A DNA stretch of 64,000 nucleotides from Citrus sinensis (Eukaryota > Streptophyta > Magnoliopsida > Sapindales > Rutaceae). The translations under genes were made by a program, and so were the position numbers. The notes beneath the pieces are model-generated. The model saw only the letters and a list, made by a program, of their open reading frames with translations, did not search any database and had not been told where the DNA came from. Of this stretch, positions 36,312 to 49,269 are shown piece by piece (positions within the stretch are counted from its first letter, which is position 1; every line of letters begins with the position of its first letter). Location of the stretch: the NCBI RefSeq assembly GCF_022201045.2, contig NC_068557.1:25893501-25957500 (forward strand), read 5' to 3'.

Positions 36312-38312
36312 TGACAGTTTGAGCAGTGCATTGTCTGTAAAGATTATATCTGTTTCGGGTTACTTCGGAGATGACATGTTTAACGATTATATGCAACTGT
36401 AGCTGCTAATGTTGACTTGAATTTCTTGTGCCCAATGCTTGTGTAGTAATCCTATTTATGTTTGTAACTTGTATGCTGCGTTTTGATTTTTTAATGGAGT
36501 TCTAGAAACTTTTGAGTTGATTTAGAAACATCTGCGGCTCTCTTTTACTTAAACATTTATCCATTCGGGGATATTTTCCAAAATTTTATATTAATGTTAC
36601 CATAGACATGAAGCAGTTTATTGAGATCTTTTTCGGTACAGATACTGAAACCTGGAGCCTTCAAACTCAAAGCTAACCGTGAGTTTAAGTTGACAAAATG
36701 CTAAGAATTTTTATTTCTTTGGTCAATTGAGGGCTTCTCTGTTGCATCATATTTTCCAAAGCCTTAGCCTTTGCTTGTGGGATGAGCAATAATTTTTTTG
36801 GGTTAATTTTTCCATTTAACGGTTAAAAAAAATTTTTAAAAAAAAACAGCAGTTGGGTTGTAATGCCAGTGCTCAGCAGCCGTTGGGCTGTGAAAGCCCA
36901 GCAACTGGAAATCAGACCCAAATGAGCCATTTGTGACATGGGCAGCAGGTGGACAATGGTATTGGTAAAGCGTTTTTGGGCCAAGACAACTGGAAGTGAC
37001 ACACCAGCTCCTGGTTCTAAAAATATTCAGAAGTCGTTGGCAAAATGAGATGGAATTCCGAAAGGAGAACCTTCTGTTCTGTCACCATCAACAAGACTTC
37101 TCAAGGGCATCATAGTATACAAGATTTTTTAAAGTCATCATATTATCCAATAGTAGTGCAGAGCGTACTTGGGGTGCTGAAACTTGGAATTGTTCAACAA
37201 AGAAATTTTTTTTCTTTTAAAATTAAGATGGATGATTGATGATGAAATGGAAACTCTAAAAAATATATGCAATGGTCTATGGGCGATGGCAACAATTTTC
37301 AATATTTTTACTTGAAAGAAATCGAAAAAATTATTTTAAAAAATAAAGGAAAAGGAAAAAGACAAATCTTTGAAAAAGATGGTTGCGCACACAGACAGGG
37401 ACTTTTCTCATGGCCCCCACAAGCGAAATGAATTCAAATCTGTGGTCTTCGTAATGTAAATTAGATTATATTGTAATTACCAAAAAACCACGCCTCCCAT
37501 GTGGGTTTTTACCATGAAGTCACGAGCTCACGGAGACATCATAAAAGAAAGCAGCCTTCTACGTACATAACAAATGTGGTCATAATTAACGACATTCTAG
37601 AATGTATAAAGGAATAATATTCCCCCTCCGTGACCGACTAGACTAGACTGACCGCGAGCGGCAACGTTAAAAATCTTGCAGCTAACGCGAGCAGCCACGC
37701 GTCCATCATGACCCACGTACTCAAAGTCGCCCATTGTTTAACGCCACTCCACACTTTTCCTTTTAATAGTAGCAGGCTAGTGGCAATAGGTCACTAGTAA
37801 CCAGTCAGGTACGCCTCTCACTCTTGTCTGAGTTTATACAATTTAGTGATTTACTAATAAATAAATAAATAAATAAAAGGCAGAAACGAATAATTACAAG
37901 TAAAAATCAGAATTAGACACTCTGGTATTTAGCGCCGTGGAGAAGCAAAGGTGTGCCAGCGAACAGCTGTTCTGTTGGGGTAACTGACTGGTAAGCAGCT
38001 CGAGGACGACGGATCTGGTTTTAGTTTTCACACTTCCCGGTTTCAGTCGTGTTTGGTTCCTTTTATATTATTCTCTCTCTCTCTCTCTCTCTCTGCTCTC
38101 ATTTACTTTTTTTTTTCCATTAAATTAGACATCAATATTATGTAAGTTTCCCTTCTTTATTCTTGTTGATTGGATCTGGTATAAGAAAATTTTGAATTAT
38201 AAATATGAAAATATGATGGATTTTTTCAGAGGATGGCTTTATTTATTTATTTTTTTCATTCGTGATATGCAGATATATTCGTTATTGTGAACTAGACTTG
38301 ATAAGGTAAGCT
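36312..38312 (+). promoter_or_regulatory. Intergenic region and upstream region of pyruvate kinase
   Basis: The left part is SPT4 3' UTR. A GC-richer block at 36850-37030 contains a small hairpin (GTTGGGCT ... AGCCCAGCAAC) and related CAGCAGTTGGG / CAGCAGCCGTTGGG phrases, perhaps a transposon remnant. At 37591-37602 lies the palindrome CATTCTAGAATG (a TTC-N2-GAA pair) next to TATAAAGG. An ATAA repeat (about 37855-37877) and a (TC)n tract (38072-38094) follow; the TC tract probably lies in the leader. No gene is seen. Confidence 0.4.
38072..38094 (+). repeat. (TC)n microsatellite in the pyruvate kinase leader region
   Basis: About eleven TC units end roughly 220 bp before the start codon. TC-rich tracts near transcription starts are common in plant promoters and leaders. 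Confidence 0.8.
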
Positions 38313-41300
38313 ATGGCGAACATAGATATAGAGGGACTCTTGAGAGATGTGCCAAATGATAAGCGGTTGCCGAAGACGAAGATTGTGTGTACTTTAGGTC
38401 CTGCTTCCCGTTCTGTGCCGATGCTTGAGAAGCTTCTGAGGGCTGGAATGAATGTTGCTCGTTTCAATTTCTCTCATGGTACGCACGAGTATCAGCAGGA
38501 GACTTTGAACAATCTCAGAGCTGCCATGCACAACACCCAGATCCTCTGTGCTGTCATGCTCGATACCAAGGTCTCTCTTTTCGGTTTTCATCACACCCCC
38601 TTGTGTTTTTTGCATTCATTTGCTAAGCTATGTTGTTAACCAAAGAATGAATTTGATGCAAATACTTTTAAATGGAATAATCTTAGTCATTGCAGTGTCA
38701 TTTCTCATATGTATTGTCACATTGTGGGGTTGTTTGGTTTAGGCTTTTAGCTGATGAGTAATGAGTTGCCCATTTGTTATGAAACATAAATCAGAGTTTT
38801 GGGGTGACATAGAGATTTGAAGTTTAAATTGGGATGGTTTTATATCAAACTTTGGGAAGTAGTTTCGCTTAGTATTTTTTTTTTCTCTTTTGCTTTCTTT
38901 TAGCATTTTTTCGGAGCATATTGGTTTCTGGAAACTTTTATGCTCTTTGGACGATACTAGGATCTAGACCTCAGAGCTGAGCTTTGGGATTTTCCTATTT
39001 CTTATGTCACTGAAATATTCATATGCATCATTAATGCATTTTTATCAAGAAACATTTGGGGTTTCAGTTGACCTTTTCTATCTCCAACACATGTTGACAG
39101 TGACCTTATTGGTACATCACACTTCACAGTTTACATCACAGTGCAGTGCTTGCTACGTGTTTTGTGAAGAAGTGAAATGATGAATTCTATGGAGATTTAT
39201 CCGCGAATTTTCTGATCATAAAGCCAATGAAAAGAAAATAGAAAACAAAAAATTATGTTCCCGTAGCATTCATATGAAGTAATACAGACATCCTAGAGTC
39301 AATCTACACATGATAACATGAAGCATATATATGCAAGGATCTAGCTTTGTAGATGTTTATATTTTAATGCAGACATGGAACAATTTCAGTAAACAGTTCG
39401 TCAAAATAAATGAATTTGGTGATTAATTGAAAATGACCCTATATGCTTCTGGACCTGCATTGGCACCTTACATGGATATTCCTTTTGCTTGCTGTAGATT
39501 GTATGGCTTAAGTGGTACATTGAGATGAGACATCTCATGAGGTTTAAAGATATGTGAACTTTTTTTTTCCCACTTTCATATAATTGGCTTCTAGGAGAGT
39601 TTTTCGTCAGCTCTCAAGATTATGAAAACTATTAAATTTCTTGTTTGAGATATTAAAAAAAAAAAAAAGTCAGTCAGGTTTTCTCCTACAGCAGTTGATG
39701 TTTTTTTTACAGCAGTTGATGTTTTTTTTATCTGAATAGCTGGTTTTATAACGCCTCTCTAGCGGGAAAAAAGTAGTCAAAGTTTTCTGCTACATAATAC
39801 TCTGTTCGGAAATTGTTTATTTCCAGTAACCTTAGCACACAGGCACTTTTGCCCTGGTAGAATATATGTCCTGAAGTTGACACTGAGGACTTGGAAGCTG
39901 CGAGGTCGCTGTAGGAAGCACCATAGATACTGATTAGCAAACATCTTGCTTTTGTAATATGAGAAATTGGAAATATGTTCCAAGTGTTTTACCAACCTTG
40001 AATGGATTCAATACAGATATGTTGGGGGCTCTTGGAGGCACAATGGAAGGCCATTCCAGTTTTTAATTAACATCCTCAATTGGAATTGGACAGCTTAGAT
40101 AAGCTGATTGTACTGAAAGGAAGCAGAGTGAGCTCCCCTGCCTGGGGAGCACACTTCCCTTTCAACAGTAGCTATAGGTTGGGTTTTTGGGTTGTCCACC
40201 AGGAACAAAGGTTCTTTTTATGCTCCAATTCTTTGGGTTTGTGAAAATATCATTGACTGACCCTGCATGGTACATTTTTTAATAAATAATGCAACAAGAA
40301 GTTCTGGAGACTTTTACTTGTTTTCTTTTGGATGTACTATTTCTGTAAATGTGTATGAAAAACTTGTACATGATGTAGCTCTTTTAACTAACTAGAGTTA
40401 TCATTTATGATTGTGGAGTGAATTCATATTTCTCTTTTGTTGCAGGGACCCGAGATTCGAACTGGTTTCCTTAAGGATGGAAAACCCATACAACTTAAAG
40501 AAGGTCAGGAAATTACTGTATCTACTGATTATGACTTCAAGGGAAATGAAGAAATGATCACCATGAGCTACAAGAAGCTGCCTGTGGATGTGAAGCCTGG
40601 AAATACCATCTTGTGTGCAGATGGCACCATAACCCTGACTGTCTTGTCTTGTGATCCAAAATCTGGAACTGTCAGGTGCCGTTGTGAGAACACTGCAATG
40701 CTAGGCGAGAGAAAGAATGTCAATCTTCCTGGTGTTGTGGTGGATCTGCCCACACTGACTGAAAAGGATAAAGAGGATATCCTCCGATGGGGTGTTCCTA
40801 ATAATATAGATATGATTGCTCTTTCATTTGTGCGCAAGGGTTCAGATCTTGTCAATGTACGTAAGGTCCTTGGGCCTCATGCCAAAAACATACAGTTAAT
40901 GTCTAAGGTATGTTGATTGCTTATGCTTCCTTTGTATTTTGTGAATGTATTTATAAATTCAGGTTAAATAGCTTTGGGCATGTTTGACGTAACTAATTGT
41001 TGATATCAGTTTGAACTTCTTTTATGAGGATTTGGGACTTTTCTTTTATAAGAATGGATAGAACCACATATATTTTAAGGTTCAGGTGCAAATCTATCTT
41101 GAACAATTGACCTAGTAAAAGGTTGCTTTTTCCTCGGCTTAAGGAAGAGTTATTTGTGCTTATAACATGTAATTTCTCTTCCCTTTTAGTTTGTTGGTTA
41201 ACCTGAGGATTATTTAATTTGTAATTTTCCTTAGGTTGAGAACCAGGAGGGAGTTGTCAACTTCGATGATATTTTGCGTGAAACTGATTCATTTATGGTT

Positions 41301-42047
41301 GCCCGAGGTGACCTTGGAATGGAGATTCCAGTTGAGAAGATTTTCCTTGCACAAAAGATGATGATATACAAGTGCAATCTTGTGGGCAAGCCTGTGGTCA
41401 CCGCGACTCAGATGCTTGAATCAATGATCAAGTCTCCTCGGCCAACTCGTGCTGAAGCTACTGATGTTGCCAATGCTGTTCTTGACGGCACTGATTGTGT
41501 AATGCTTAGTGGTGAGAGTGCAGCTGGGGCCTACCCGGAGATTGCTGTTAAGATCATGCGACGAATTTGCATCGAAGCTGAATCCTCCCTTGATTATAGG
41601 GCTGTGTTTAAGGAGATGATTAGATCAACTCCTCTTCCTATGAGCCCATTGGAGAGCCTTGCTTCATCGGCTGTTAGGACAGCTAACAAAGCTAGAGCTA
41701 AACTAATTGTTGTTCTGACACGTGGTGGGACTACAGCCAAGTTGGTTGCCAAGTATAGACCAGCTGTTCCAATCCTATCTGTAGTTGTCCCAGTCCTAAC
41801 GACTGATTCATTTGATTGGACCTGCAGTGATGAAACCCCAGCAAGGCATAGTCTGATATACAGGGGCTTGATTCCTATCCTGGCAGAAGGATCTGCTAAG
41901 GCCACAGATGCTGAATCTACAGAGGTGATACTGGAGGGTGCTCTGAAGTCGGCAATAGAGAAGGGATTGTGCAGCCCCGGTGATGCTGTGGTGGCACTTC
42001 ATCGCATTGGAGTTGCTTCTGTTATCAAGATCTGCATAGTGAAATGA
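38313..42047 (+). CDS. PK: Pyruvate kinase, cytosolic isoform
   Basis: Three exons: 38313-38570, 40446-40907, 41235-42047; 510 residues, the normal length of plant cytosolic isoforms, and all joins in phase 0. It converts phosphoenolpyruvate and ADP to pyruvate and ATP. Visible family blocks are KTKIVCTLGPASRSV, NVARFNFSHG, the phosphate/metal region (MLDTKGPEIRTGF), the B-domain (ADGTITLTVL), MIALSFVRKGSD, the signature FMVARGDLGMEIP, the K+/ADP region and ATQMLESMIKSPRPTRAEA. There is no transit peptide before MANIDIEGLLRDVPND, so it is cytosolic. Intron 1 (38571-40445) is 1.9 kb. The start codon follows directly after an AGGTAAGCT string, so a leader intron could interfere there, but no acceptor supports one. 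Confidence 0.96.
39688..39729 (+). repeat. 21-bp tandem duplication in pyruvate kinase intron 1
   Basis: ACAGCAGTTGATG followed by a run of eight T occurs twice head-to-tail. It is a simple slippage duplication. Confidence 0.8.
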
Positions 42048-44870
42048 AGTGGACTATGCAGAAATCTTGATTGGCTTTTAGAGGGAGTAGGGGCAAGGTG
42101 AATTTTAATTTTCTTTGGTAATCTCTCTACTGTTTATGCTATCTTGACTTGAAAGTAGTTTTGGATTTAGAAGGTATTTTCCCATAAATCCTGAGCCATG
42201 CTAAAGGCTACTCTTGATTTCACCTGTGTTTTTCACTAGCTAATGCTGCCAGCCATTTTATTATATGGCTGGTTTTTAAATAACTACCAGAGTGAGTGAT
42301 TTGTGTCTCTGTTTTTTTTTTTTTCCTTTTTTCCTTTTATTTTTTTAACCTGATTCTTGGTGTGACATTATATTCTTGTGAATATAGTTTTGAAGACTTA
42401 AACTAGAAAAATGGCGTCATTATGTCTCGGAACATCAAAAGTATTCATATCCAGTGGCTAATTAAGTTAAACTAGAAAGAGCTTTAACTCATCATTATAT
42501 TTCACATCTGAGGATGTGTAGTAAATAAGAAACCTGAAGAGCCAGACAGATATGTGATAGATTGCAACTGAAATAAATGCTTCTAGAGGTAAATACGAAG
42601 TTTGACTGGCTGGCTAATAGAAATTGGGAGAAATTGAGCTGAATTAAGTACCAGAAAATTCCACTCCCTACCTTCCTCATCTTGGCAGATGTGGGTCAGA
42701 ATTTGCCTCGTTCAAAATAAAAAAAATCAATGTAGATTTTGGACGGGTACAGAAGTCTAGCCTGTATTGAAGATTAATTTCTTTTGAAAAAAAGGGGTTC
42801 TGGAGAGTTCTTAATTATAGTTGAACTAGTGTTTGTGTATTCTTTGTTTCGAAGGAAATGTGATTGATCCATTTGGAAGTGTCGGTCCCTCAAATAGATT
42901 TTGATAACCTTTCGCTAGCTTTTCTCATAATTTTCGCAGTATGCATGGACTTTAAATGTTTTCTATCTTGTCCAACCTGTTATAATATCACTTGCTTTTG
43001 TTTGTTTCCATTTTCGAATTACGGGTCAATGGAGAGAAGTTAAGGATGAGTCCACATGGTTAGGTTGTGGAAATTATATCCATCATCAAGTATATGAATG
43101 ATCTCCTTAATCATATGTAATCCATTATGCTTAAGTAACCTATTTCCTTTTCTTTTGTTTCTTTCTTCTTTTCTGAAGGAAAGGCCCTTGTTTGCATATC
43201 AAATTTCTGAATAATTTTATGATAATCCAATTCCTAATTCATTTTCTTGTTGTATTTAACTCTTACGTTCTAGTACATATCTCCCAACTATGCATATATG
43301 TAATGTGATTGAAAGACAAAGCATAAAAATGGGTTTGTGATAAAAGTTCAAAAAATTCCGTTTTCAGATTAAAATATGAGTGGTATAAAAACAGGAGATG
43401 TCAATTTTAATTTGAGCAGTTTGGGTTTGTGTTTCATTGTTGCTGTGTAGTGGCCAGAGGTGGTCCCTTTTAATTTGGACCTATTTTTTGACCTTTAACA
43501 ATTATAATTTTTTTTTTTTTAAACGAACCTTTAACAATTATTGATTCTTCAAAAGTTTTGGCCATCCATGGACATATAACTATTAAGTGGACAGAGGCAA
43601 TGTGAGGACCAGCTTTCAGAATAAAAACTTTTCACTTTAATTTCAGAACTCGTTGACGTACCTCAACTTCCATTACTCTTGCGATTGCAGTTGCAGGCTT
43701 GCAGCAATCTCCTCATTAATTTCTAGATAGTTCTTCAACGTGTCCTCACCAGTCACCAGCTTAAATTAATTATGTGTTATTTTATGCTCCAATATTTTGC
43801 TCTATATCGAGTCTCTGTCTTCTGTAAGATTTTCACTTGTATATGTAGCCAAAGAGAAAACAAAATAATTATTTTGGAAAACACTTGTGGGGCCATGCAT
43901 GCAGATGCAAGGTTGCATTGGCAACATGTGTGTAAAGCTGGTAAAACGGTTGAATTAGTGTTAGTCAGTTTTGTGTTGTATGAAATTTAGTTTAACTTAA
44001 AATATGACTCATTTAATAATCGTATCAAATTCTTAAGACCTAACTCGACACACAAAATAAATAAACTATTTAATAACTTGTTTAATATCTATATATTTAA
44101 TAAAATTTATATCAAATATTTGCATACAATTTTATACACGCACATATTTATCAAAATATTACTCATTTATACTATTAGAGTTCTAAATCTATATAAAATT
44201 TTATAAATGGAATCATGTGTATATGTTCATCCTCCAAAAAAGAAATAAAAAGAGAGAATCATGTTCAATATTTAAATTTTAATAATAAAAATTTATAAAT
44301 TAATTTAAAATAAAAAATATATTTATGTTATTAACCAGGTAAAATGGGTTAAAAATTTTAATTGTGACTCAACACTGAAAAAAATTGTGTCAATTTTAAC
44401 CCGATCAATTTAATAATTGTGTTAAATTTACCGATCAATATTTATTTATTCATACAATGTTTGAATCAAATTTTGATAGCTCTACGCGTGTGCCGTATCT
44501 CACATTTATTAATTAATTATTATAGCATGAGAATTTCTACTTGATTGGCTCTCATGAAAATGCTCCAGAATTTCAGCAGGGATATTAATTGCTGCAGAAA
44601 ACACACAGATGACAGTACGAGGGCAATACTGTTATCATTTCTGTTCTTATCTCTATCCTCCTCTTCTTCACTTTCTTTCTTGTTCTTGCCTTTACCGGAC
44701 TCTCAAAAGGGTTTATTAGTAAGGGTGGATAATTTTCCTTTTTTAAAATCAAATTTCCAAATTAAATCAACACTCTTGAAATAAAATACAATTAGCCCCT
44801 ATCTGTTTTCAAATACGGCATAGGTGGAAGAAAATGTTCAGCCGCTTATGCACAGCAACTAATGGATAAA
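42048..44870. other. Gene-free spacer before the tandem alpha-galactosidase cluster
   Basis: After the pyruvate kinase 3' UTR the sequence is low in coding signal on both strands. At 43990-44470 an AT-rich block with CGACACACAAAATAA and inverse-like TTGTGTCAATTTTAACCCG phrases may be an old transposon relic, but no ends could be set. A remnant-like GCAGTTGCAGGCTTGCAGCAA phrase at 43688 has no frame. Confidence 0.4.
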
Positions 44871-44874
44871 GTAA

Positions 44875-45034
44875 ATAAAAAATAATGATAGACATCTCCA
44901 ATTTTATCTCAAATGACTTGTCATTAATTGAATAATTAGTAATTCTTTATAAAATTTAAGTAAATTAATTATATTATTTCATCAATCAATTAATAAATAT
45001 CATATTATTTAAAATAAAAAGTTTGAAAAGTGTA
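44875..45034. mobile_element. MITE-like hairpin, degraded copy
   Basis: It is the same family as the next element: ATCTCAAATGACTTGTCATTAATTG near its left and CAATTAATAAATATCATATTATTT near its right form inverted halves. Its ends are more diverged, and the boundaries are estimated from the neighbouring copy. Confidence 0.5.
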
Positions 45035-45083
45035 ACACTACTATTGAATAAGAAGTTGAAGGATTTGGATATATTACATCAAT

Positions 45084-45270
45084 AGTGCTACACATCTCAA
45101 ATTTTTTATTTTAAAAGATTATCTCAAATGATGTGTCATTAATTGAGTGGTTGATAATTCTTTACAAGATCTAAGTAAATTAATTATATTATTTCACCAA
45201 TCAATTAATAAATAACACATCATTTGAGATAACTTTTTAAAATAAAAAATTTAAAATGTTTAGCATTACT
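45084..45270. mobile_element. MITE with inverted repeats of about 50 bp, upstream of alpha-galactosidase copy A
   Basis: The halves are near-perfect inverted copies: TTATCTCAAATGATGTGTCA on the left (from about 45118) is answered by the complement ending TGATGTGT near 45210-45235. The outer arms, with AAATTTTTTATTTTAAAA, match too. At 187 bp and AT-rich, it is a typical MITE. A target duplication is not evident. It lies about 350 bp upstream of the copy A start codon. Confidence 0.65.
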
Positions 45271-45523
45271 CTATATTACATTACACGTATCGGAGAGAAG
45301 GAAAAAGTAGTGATCCCAAGTGGTATCAATGTAATGAATGAGTGTAATAATAATAATAATAGTAATAATGATTGGATAAAGATATTGCTGACATGGTTGA
45401 TAAATATTAATTATTCCAAAAATCCCGGACGCCTCGGTATTCTTAATGGGCAAATTCGGTAATAGAAGGAAAAATAAAAGAAAAAAAAAATCAGGTAATG
45501 GAACTTTCACTCGCGTAAAATTC

Positions 45524-45531
45524 TATAAATA
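45524..45531 (+). promoter_or_regulatory. TATA box of alpha-galactosidase copy A
   Basis: TATAAATA lies about 99 bp before the ATG of copy A, a good match and distance for a plant TATA promoter. Copy C has the same TATAAATAG string. Confidence 0.6.
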
Positions 45532-45622
45532 GCTCTTTGTGACTTCTTGACTTCCTATATTACTGTGCTCTGCTCCGCTCTGCTCTTATCCGTGTTTGTC
45601 TTGTTCGAACAAAATCCAAGAG

Positions 45623-48600
45623 ATGGAGAGAAGGATTGAAAATTCACTTGTGAAGTTGATATGGTGTGTGTTAGTGTCATTATTAATGGTGATGGGTTAT
45701 GTCGGTGCAGCCTCATCAAGACCAACAAGAATTAACAGCAAGTTCAACAACTACGGTGAGCAACTCAGGAGAAATCTGCTTGCTAATGGCCTTGGCATGA
45801 CTCCTCCTATGGGGTATGTTATGTGTATGCTATGTTACGTCACTTTCTTCTTAGCTTTCTACAAATGCTTGATGTGTCTGTTAGTTCTTTGGGCTGTTGG
45901 TTTGACGGCCTCTCACTGAACAGAATGCTTATGATCAGATCACAGTGAAAGTTTTATGTTTTGGAGTTTCTAAAAACTTCTTATGGCATATGTGAATACC
46001 CTTTAATTGTGAAATTACTACTGCTGTTAAAAATTAGGCAGTACAATATTAGTGTTCACTGTTCACTACTGTGAACAGTCTAATCTGTATTAGAAATCTG
46101 ACAATATTTGACTTTTTGTTTGTGTGCTATCTAAGAATCACTGATGATTACTAAATGACCAGTTGAATAATATATAGTAACTTCTGTCATTTGTTCTATG
46201 ATTTTAAGAACCCACAAATGAATTTGTTCCCTGTACATTATTCTGAATTTACTTTGATAAAACCTTTTAATATATTCCCTGGATGAAAGATTTGTTTTAG
46301 ATATAACAGGCCGAAAATGGAATTGAAAAAGCTGGTGGTTTCCTTTTCTGCAGGTGGAATAGTTGGAATCATTTTAACTGCAAAATTGATGAGAAAATCA
46401 TCAGAGAAACAGGCAAGTATTATCCACAGTAAGAAACATGATCCTCAAGCTGAGTTTCCTATTAAAGAAGATTCATCAGGGTTGTCACAGCATAGTTAAG
46501 TAAATAATTGTATTTGATTTTGTTTTCTTGGTTTAATTGGCAGCTGATGCTTTGATTTCCACTGGTTTATCCAAGCTTGGATATATCTATGTTAACATAG
46601 GTACGTTGAAATTTATAATTTTTATTTCTCTTTTTATGGCATGCTTTCTGTACTGGCATTTTTTACATATGCGGCTAACCAAAGTGTGAAACATCTTGAT
46701 TTCTTAGATGATTGCTGGGCTGAAATAGCTCGTAATGACAAGGTATGATTTGTTTCGATATTTGATCTATTTTCTCTGGTAAAGTTTTTGTTTAAAAGTC
46801 CTCTAAAGTTTAAAAATAACGATAACATTGATTTCAGGGCGAGTTAGTGCCTAAAAACTTAACATTTCCGTCTGGCATTAAAGCACTGGCAGATTATGTT
46901 CACGGCAAGGGGCTTAAGCTTGGAATATACTCAAGTGCAGGGTAGATGACTCTAATATATGCACTTTAACACAAACTTATATTAAATAATTGTAAGAATA
47001 ACCAAGCACATTGATGCATGTCCATCTATTTTGCAGGTATTTTACTTGTGCCAAAGCCATGCCTGGTTCACTTGGTCACGAGGAAAAAGATGCTAAGACC
47101 TTTGCCTCCTGGGTATCATATTTAGCATTCTTTTTAATTTTATGTTTCAGACTCTATTATCCCATCAGCATGGAACCATAGCAGCTTTCATTGATGAGAT
47201 TCTGGAATAAAGTCCCATATTATAAAATGCTAATTAATTCATTTTCTGTTCAGGGCATTGATTATTTGAAGTATGATAACTGCAACAATGATGGCACAAA
47301 GCCAACTGTCAGGTAATGAAATGCTATCTATAATCAAATCACTTCATGTTCTTCCTGTTTTTAGCTAAGCATTCCAATATTTAGGCATATAGCAATGATA
47401 TATTCCATTTTCTTGTTCTTGTAGATTCCCTGTGATGACGAGAGCTTTAATGAAAGCTGGCCGTCCCATTTTCTACTCATTATGCGAATGGTAACAACTT
47501 ATGTCTGTGACGTTGGCCTCTTAGTTTAACATTTTTGTCTCTGCAGTTAAATAATCTTTCTAGTTTTTTCATTGATTTAACATATTCAACTTACTGGATA
47601 TATAGGGGAGACATGCACCCTGCTTTATGGGGTTTTAAAGTAGGAAATAGCTGGAGAACTACTAATGACATTGCCGATACTTGGGATAGGTAAAATATTT
47701 GATACACACACACACACACATATGTATATGTATATGTATATGTTCACAAATTAAATACAGTAATTTTAAGACTTTGATCGAAGCCTTGTAAGTTGTTTGT
47801 TTCTTCTTTGGCAGCATGATGTCCAGAGCAGACATGAATGAAATTTATGCTGAGCTTGCTAGGCCTGGTGGTTGGAATGGTTAGAGCTGTTAAATATTGA
47901 TAGTCTTCATCAGCCAAAAATTGCTTCCCTTTCGTGTAGATATTTATTCTGAGTTTTGTTATGTCTGGAACAGACCCTGATATGCTAGAGGTAGGAAATG
48001 GTGGTATGACTAAAAATGAATATATTGTACACTTCAGCATATGGGCCATTTCTAAGGTATAGTAGAAAATCATCTTTCTCTTGGACTCATTACTTACTTG
48101 AATGATTGCTCATTTTGGTGGCTTCTATTGGCTCATGATTGAGTATACTAATGCAGGCTCCTCTCCTAATTGGTTGCGATGTGAGAAATATGACAAAAGA
48201 CACTATGGAAATCGTAGCCAATAGAGAGGTCATTGATGTTAACCAAGGTAATTTGATTTCGCCTATTCATGCATACTGGTTTTCACCCATTTCGGGTAAC
48301 AAGTCTGATTCACTATACTTATTATTATATACTGATTTCATGTTGTTATATATAACAGATCCTCTTGGCATTCAAGCAAGGAAGGTTAGGTCAGAAGGTG
48401 ATCAGGAGGTAAACTTGTAAATGCTTTTTCTTTGACACAGTAGTATATGTGATGTGTTTTCCTTTGAGTTATTGAGCAAACCATAATTTCTGTTTCGTCT
48501 TTAACAGATTTGGGCAGGGCCCCTCTCGGGTTACAGGGTAGCTCTGCTACTTGTCAACCGAGGCCCTCAACGTTATTCCATCACAGCCAACTGGGATGAC

Positions 48601-48845
48601 CTTGCAATCCCTGCAAAAAGCGTTGTCGAAGCTAGAGATCTCTGGGAGGTAATTTTGACTTACAAGCCTTGTGATATTTGTTTGGTTCTTCCACTGCATG
48701 ACACTTGAGATACATTTTGTACTGCTTCCTGAAACATTGATGTTTCATGCAGCACAAGACATTGCGAACAAAATTTGTTGGGAACGTGACTGCCACCGTG
48801 GATTCTCATTCTTGCAAGATGTATGTGTTGAAGCCTATTGGTTAA
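45623..48845 (+). CDS. AGAL: Alpha-galactosidase (GH27), tandem copy A
   Basis: Fifteen exons: 45623-45813, 46354-46412, 46544-46600, 46708-46742, 46838-46941, 47037-47112, 47254-47312, 47425-47490, 47606-47689, 47815-47879, 47974-48056, 48157-48247, 48359-48408, 48508-48648, 48753-48845; 417 residues, no internal stop. It removes terminal alpha-1,6-galactose from raffinose-family sugars, galactomannan or glycolipids. A signal peptide ([20 protein letters not shown]) sends it to the secretory route, apoplast or vacuole. The catalytic domain starts at [20 protein letters not shown]. The nucleophile lies in YLKYDNC and the acid/base in [11 protein letters not shown]; the HFNC and DDCW cysteines, SLCEWG and SWRTT are kept. 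The C-terminal beta-sandwich includes [10 protein letters not shown]. Intron 2 has a GC donor (CAG|GCAAGT at 46413), a known minor class. [10 protein letters not shown] differs from the usual SKQMPG. Confidence 0.93.
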
Positions 48846-49269
48846 GAGTTCAATCAAGTTGAACACACAGCAGACAGGATCTATTGATCAATTATGATGT
48901 AATTGATTTAATATTTCTATGGTAATCAGTTATAACATCATGTCATTTTGCGAGTTTTGAATTTTATCATCACCTTTGGGACATTATACTGGATATTAGT
49001 TCTTAATAATAATAATTTGGTGGAAGCAAAGCTTTTTTTTGCTATTGCTACGCATTATGGAATATGAACAGGGGTCACTGAGGTCAGTAAGTTCCCCGGA
49101 CTTTGGGCCCTAACTTTTTTTTTTTTACTATTATACTAGGAGAGACAATTATTAATATTTATAATTAGACAAATAAAATGGGACTATAAATTATTGTTTG
49201 TTTCACTCGTATTTCATAAGAGAAAAAAAATTATAAATTAGCTTCACTCAATTATACTTAATTGAGGAA
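48846..49269. other. Spacer after alpha-galactosidase copy A
   Basis: This is the 3' UTR and AT-rich DNA. The phrase TTGGTGGAAGCAAAGCTT at about 49017 recurs, slightly changed, downstream of copy B (about 53401) and copy C (about 58482), so the 3' flanks were duplicated with the genes. Confidence 0.6.

Noticed and set aside
37591-37602. Heat-shock-element-like palindrome CATTCTAGAATG upstream of pyruvate kinase
   Set aside because: Only one clear TTC-N2-GAA pair is present; a functional element normally has three or more units. It may still be a chance palindrome.
39746-39995. Minus-strand open frames inside pyruvate kinase intron 1
   Set aside because: They are short, overlap each other in two frames, and have no recognisable motifs or splice context.
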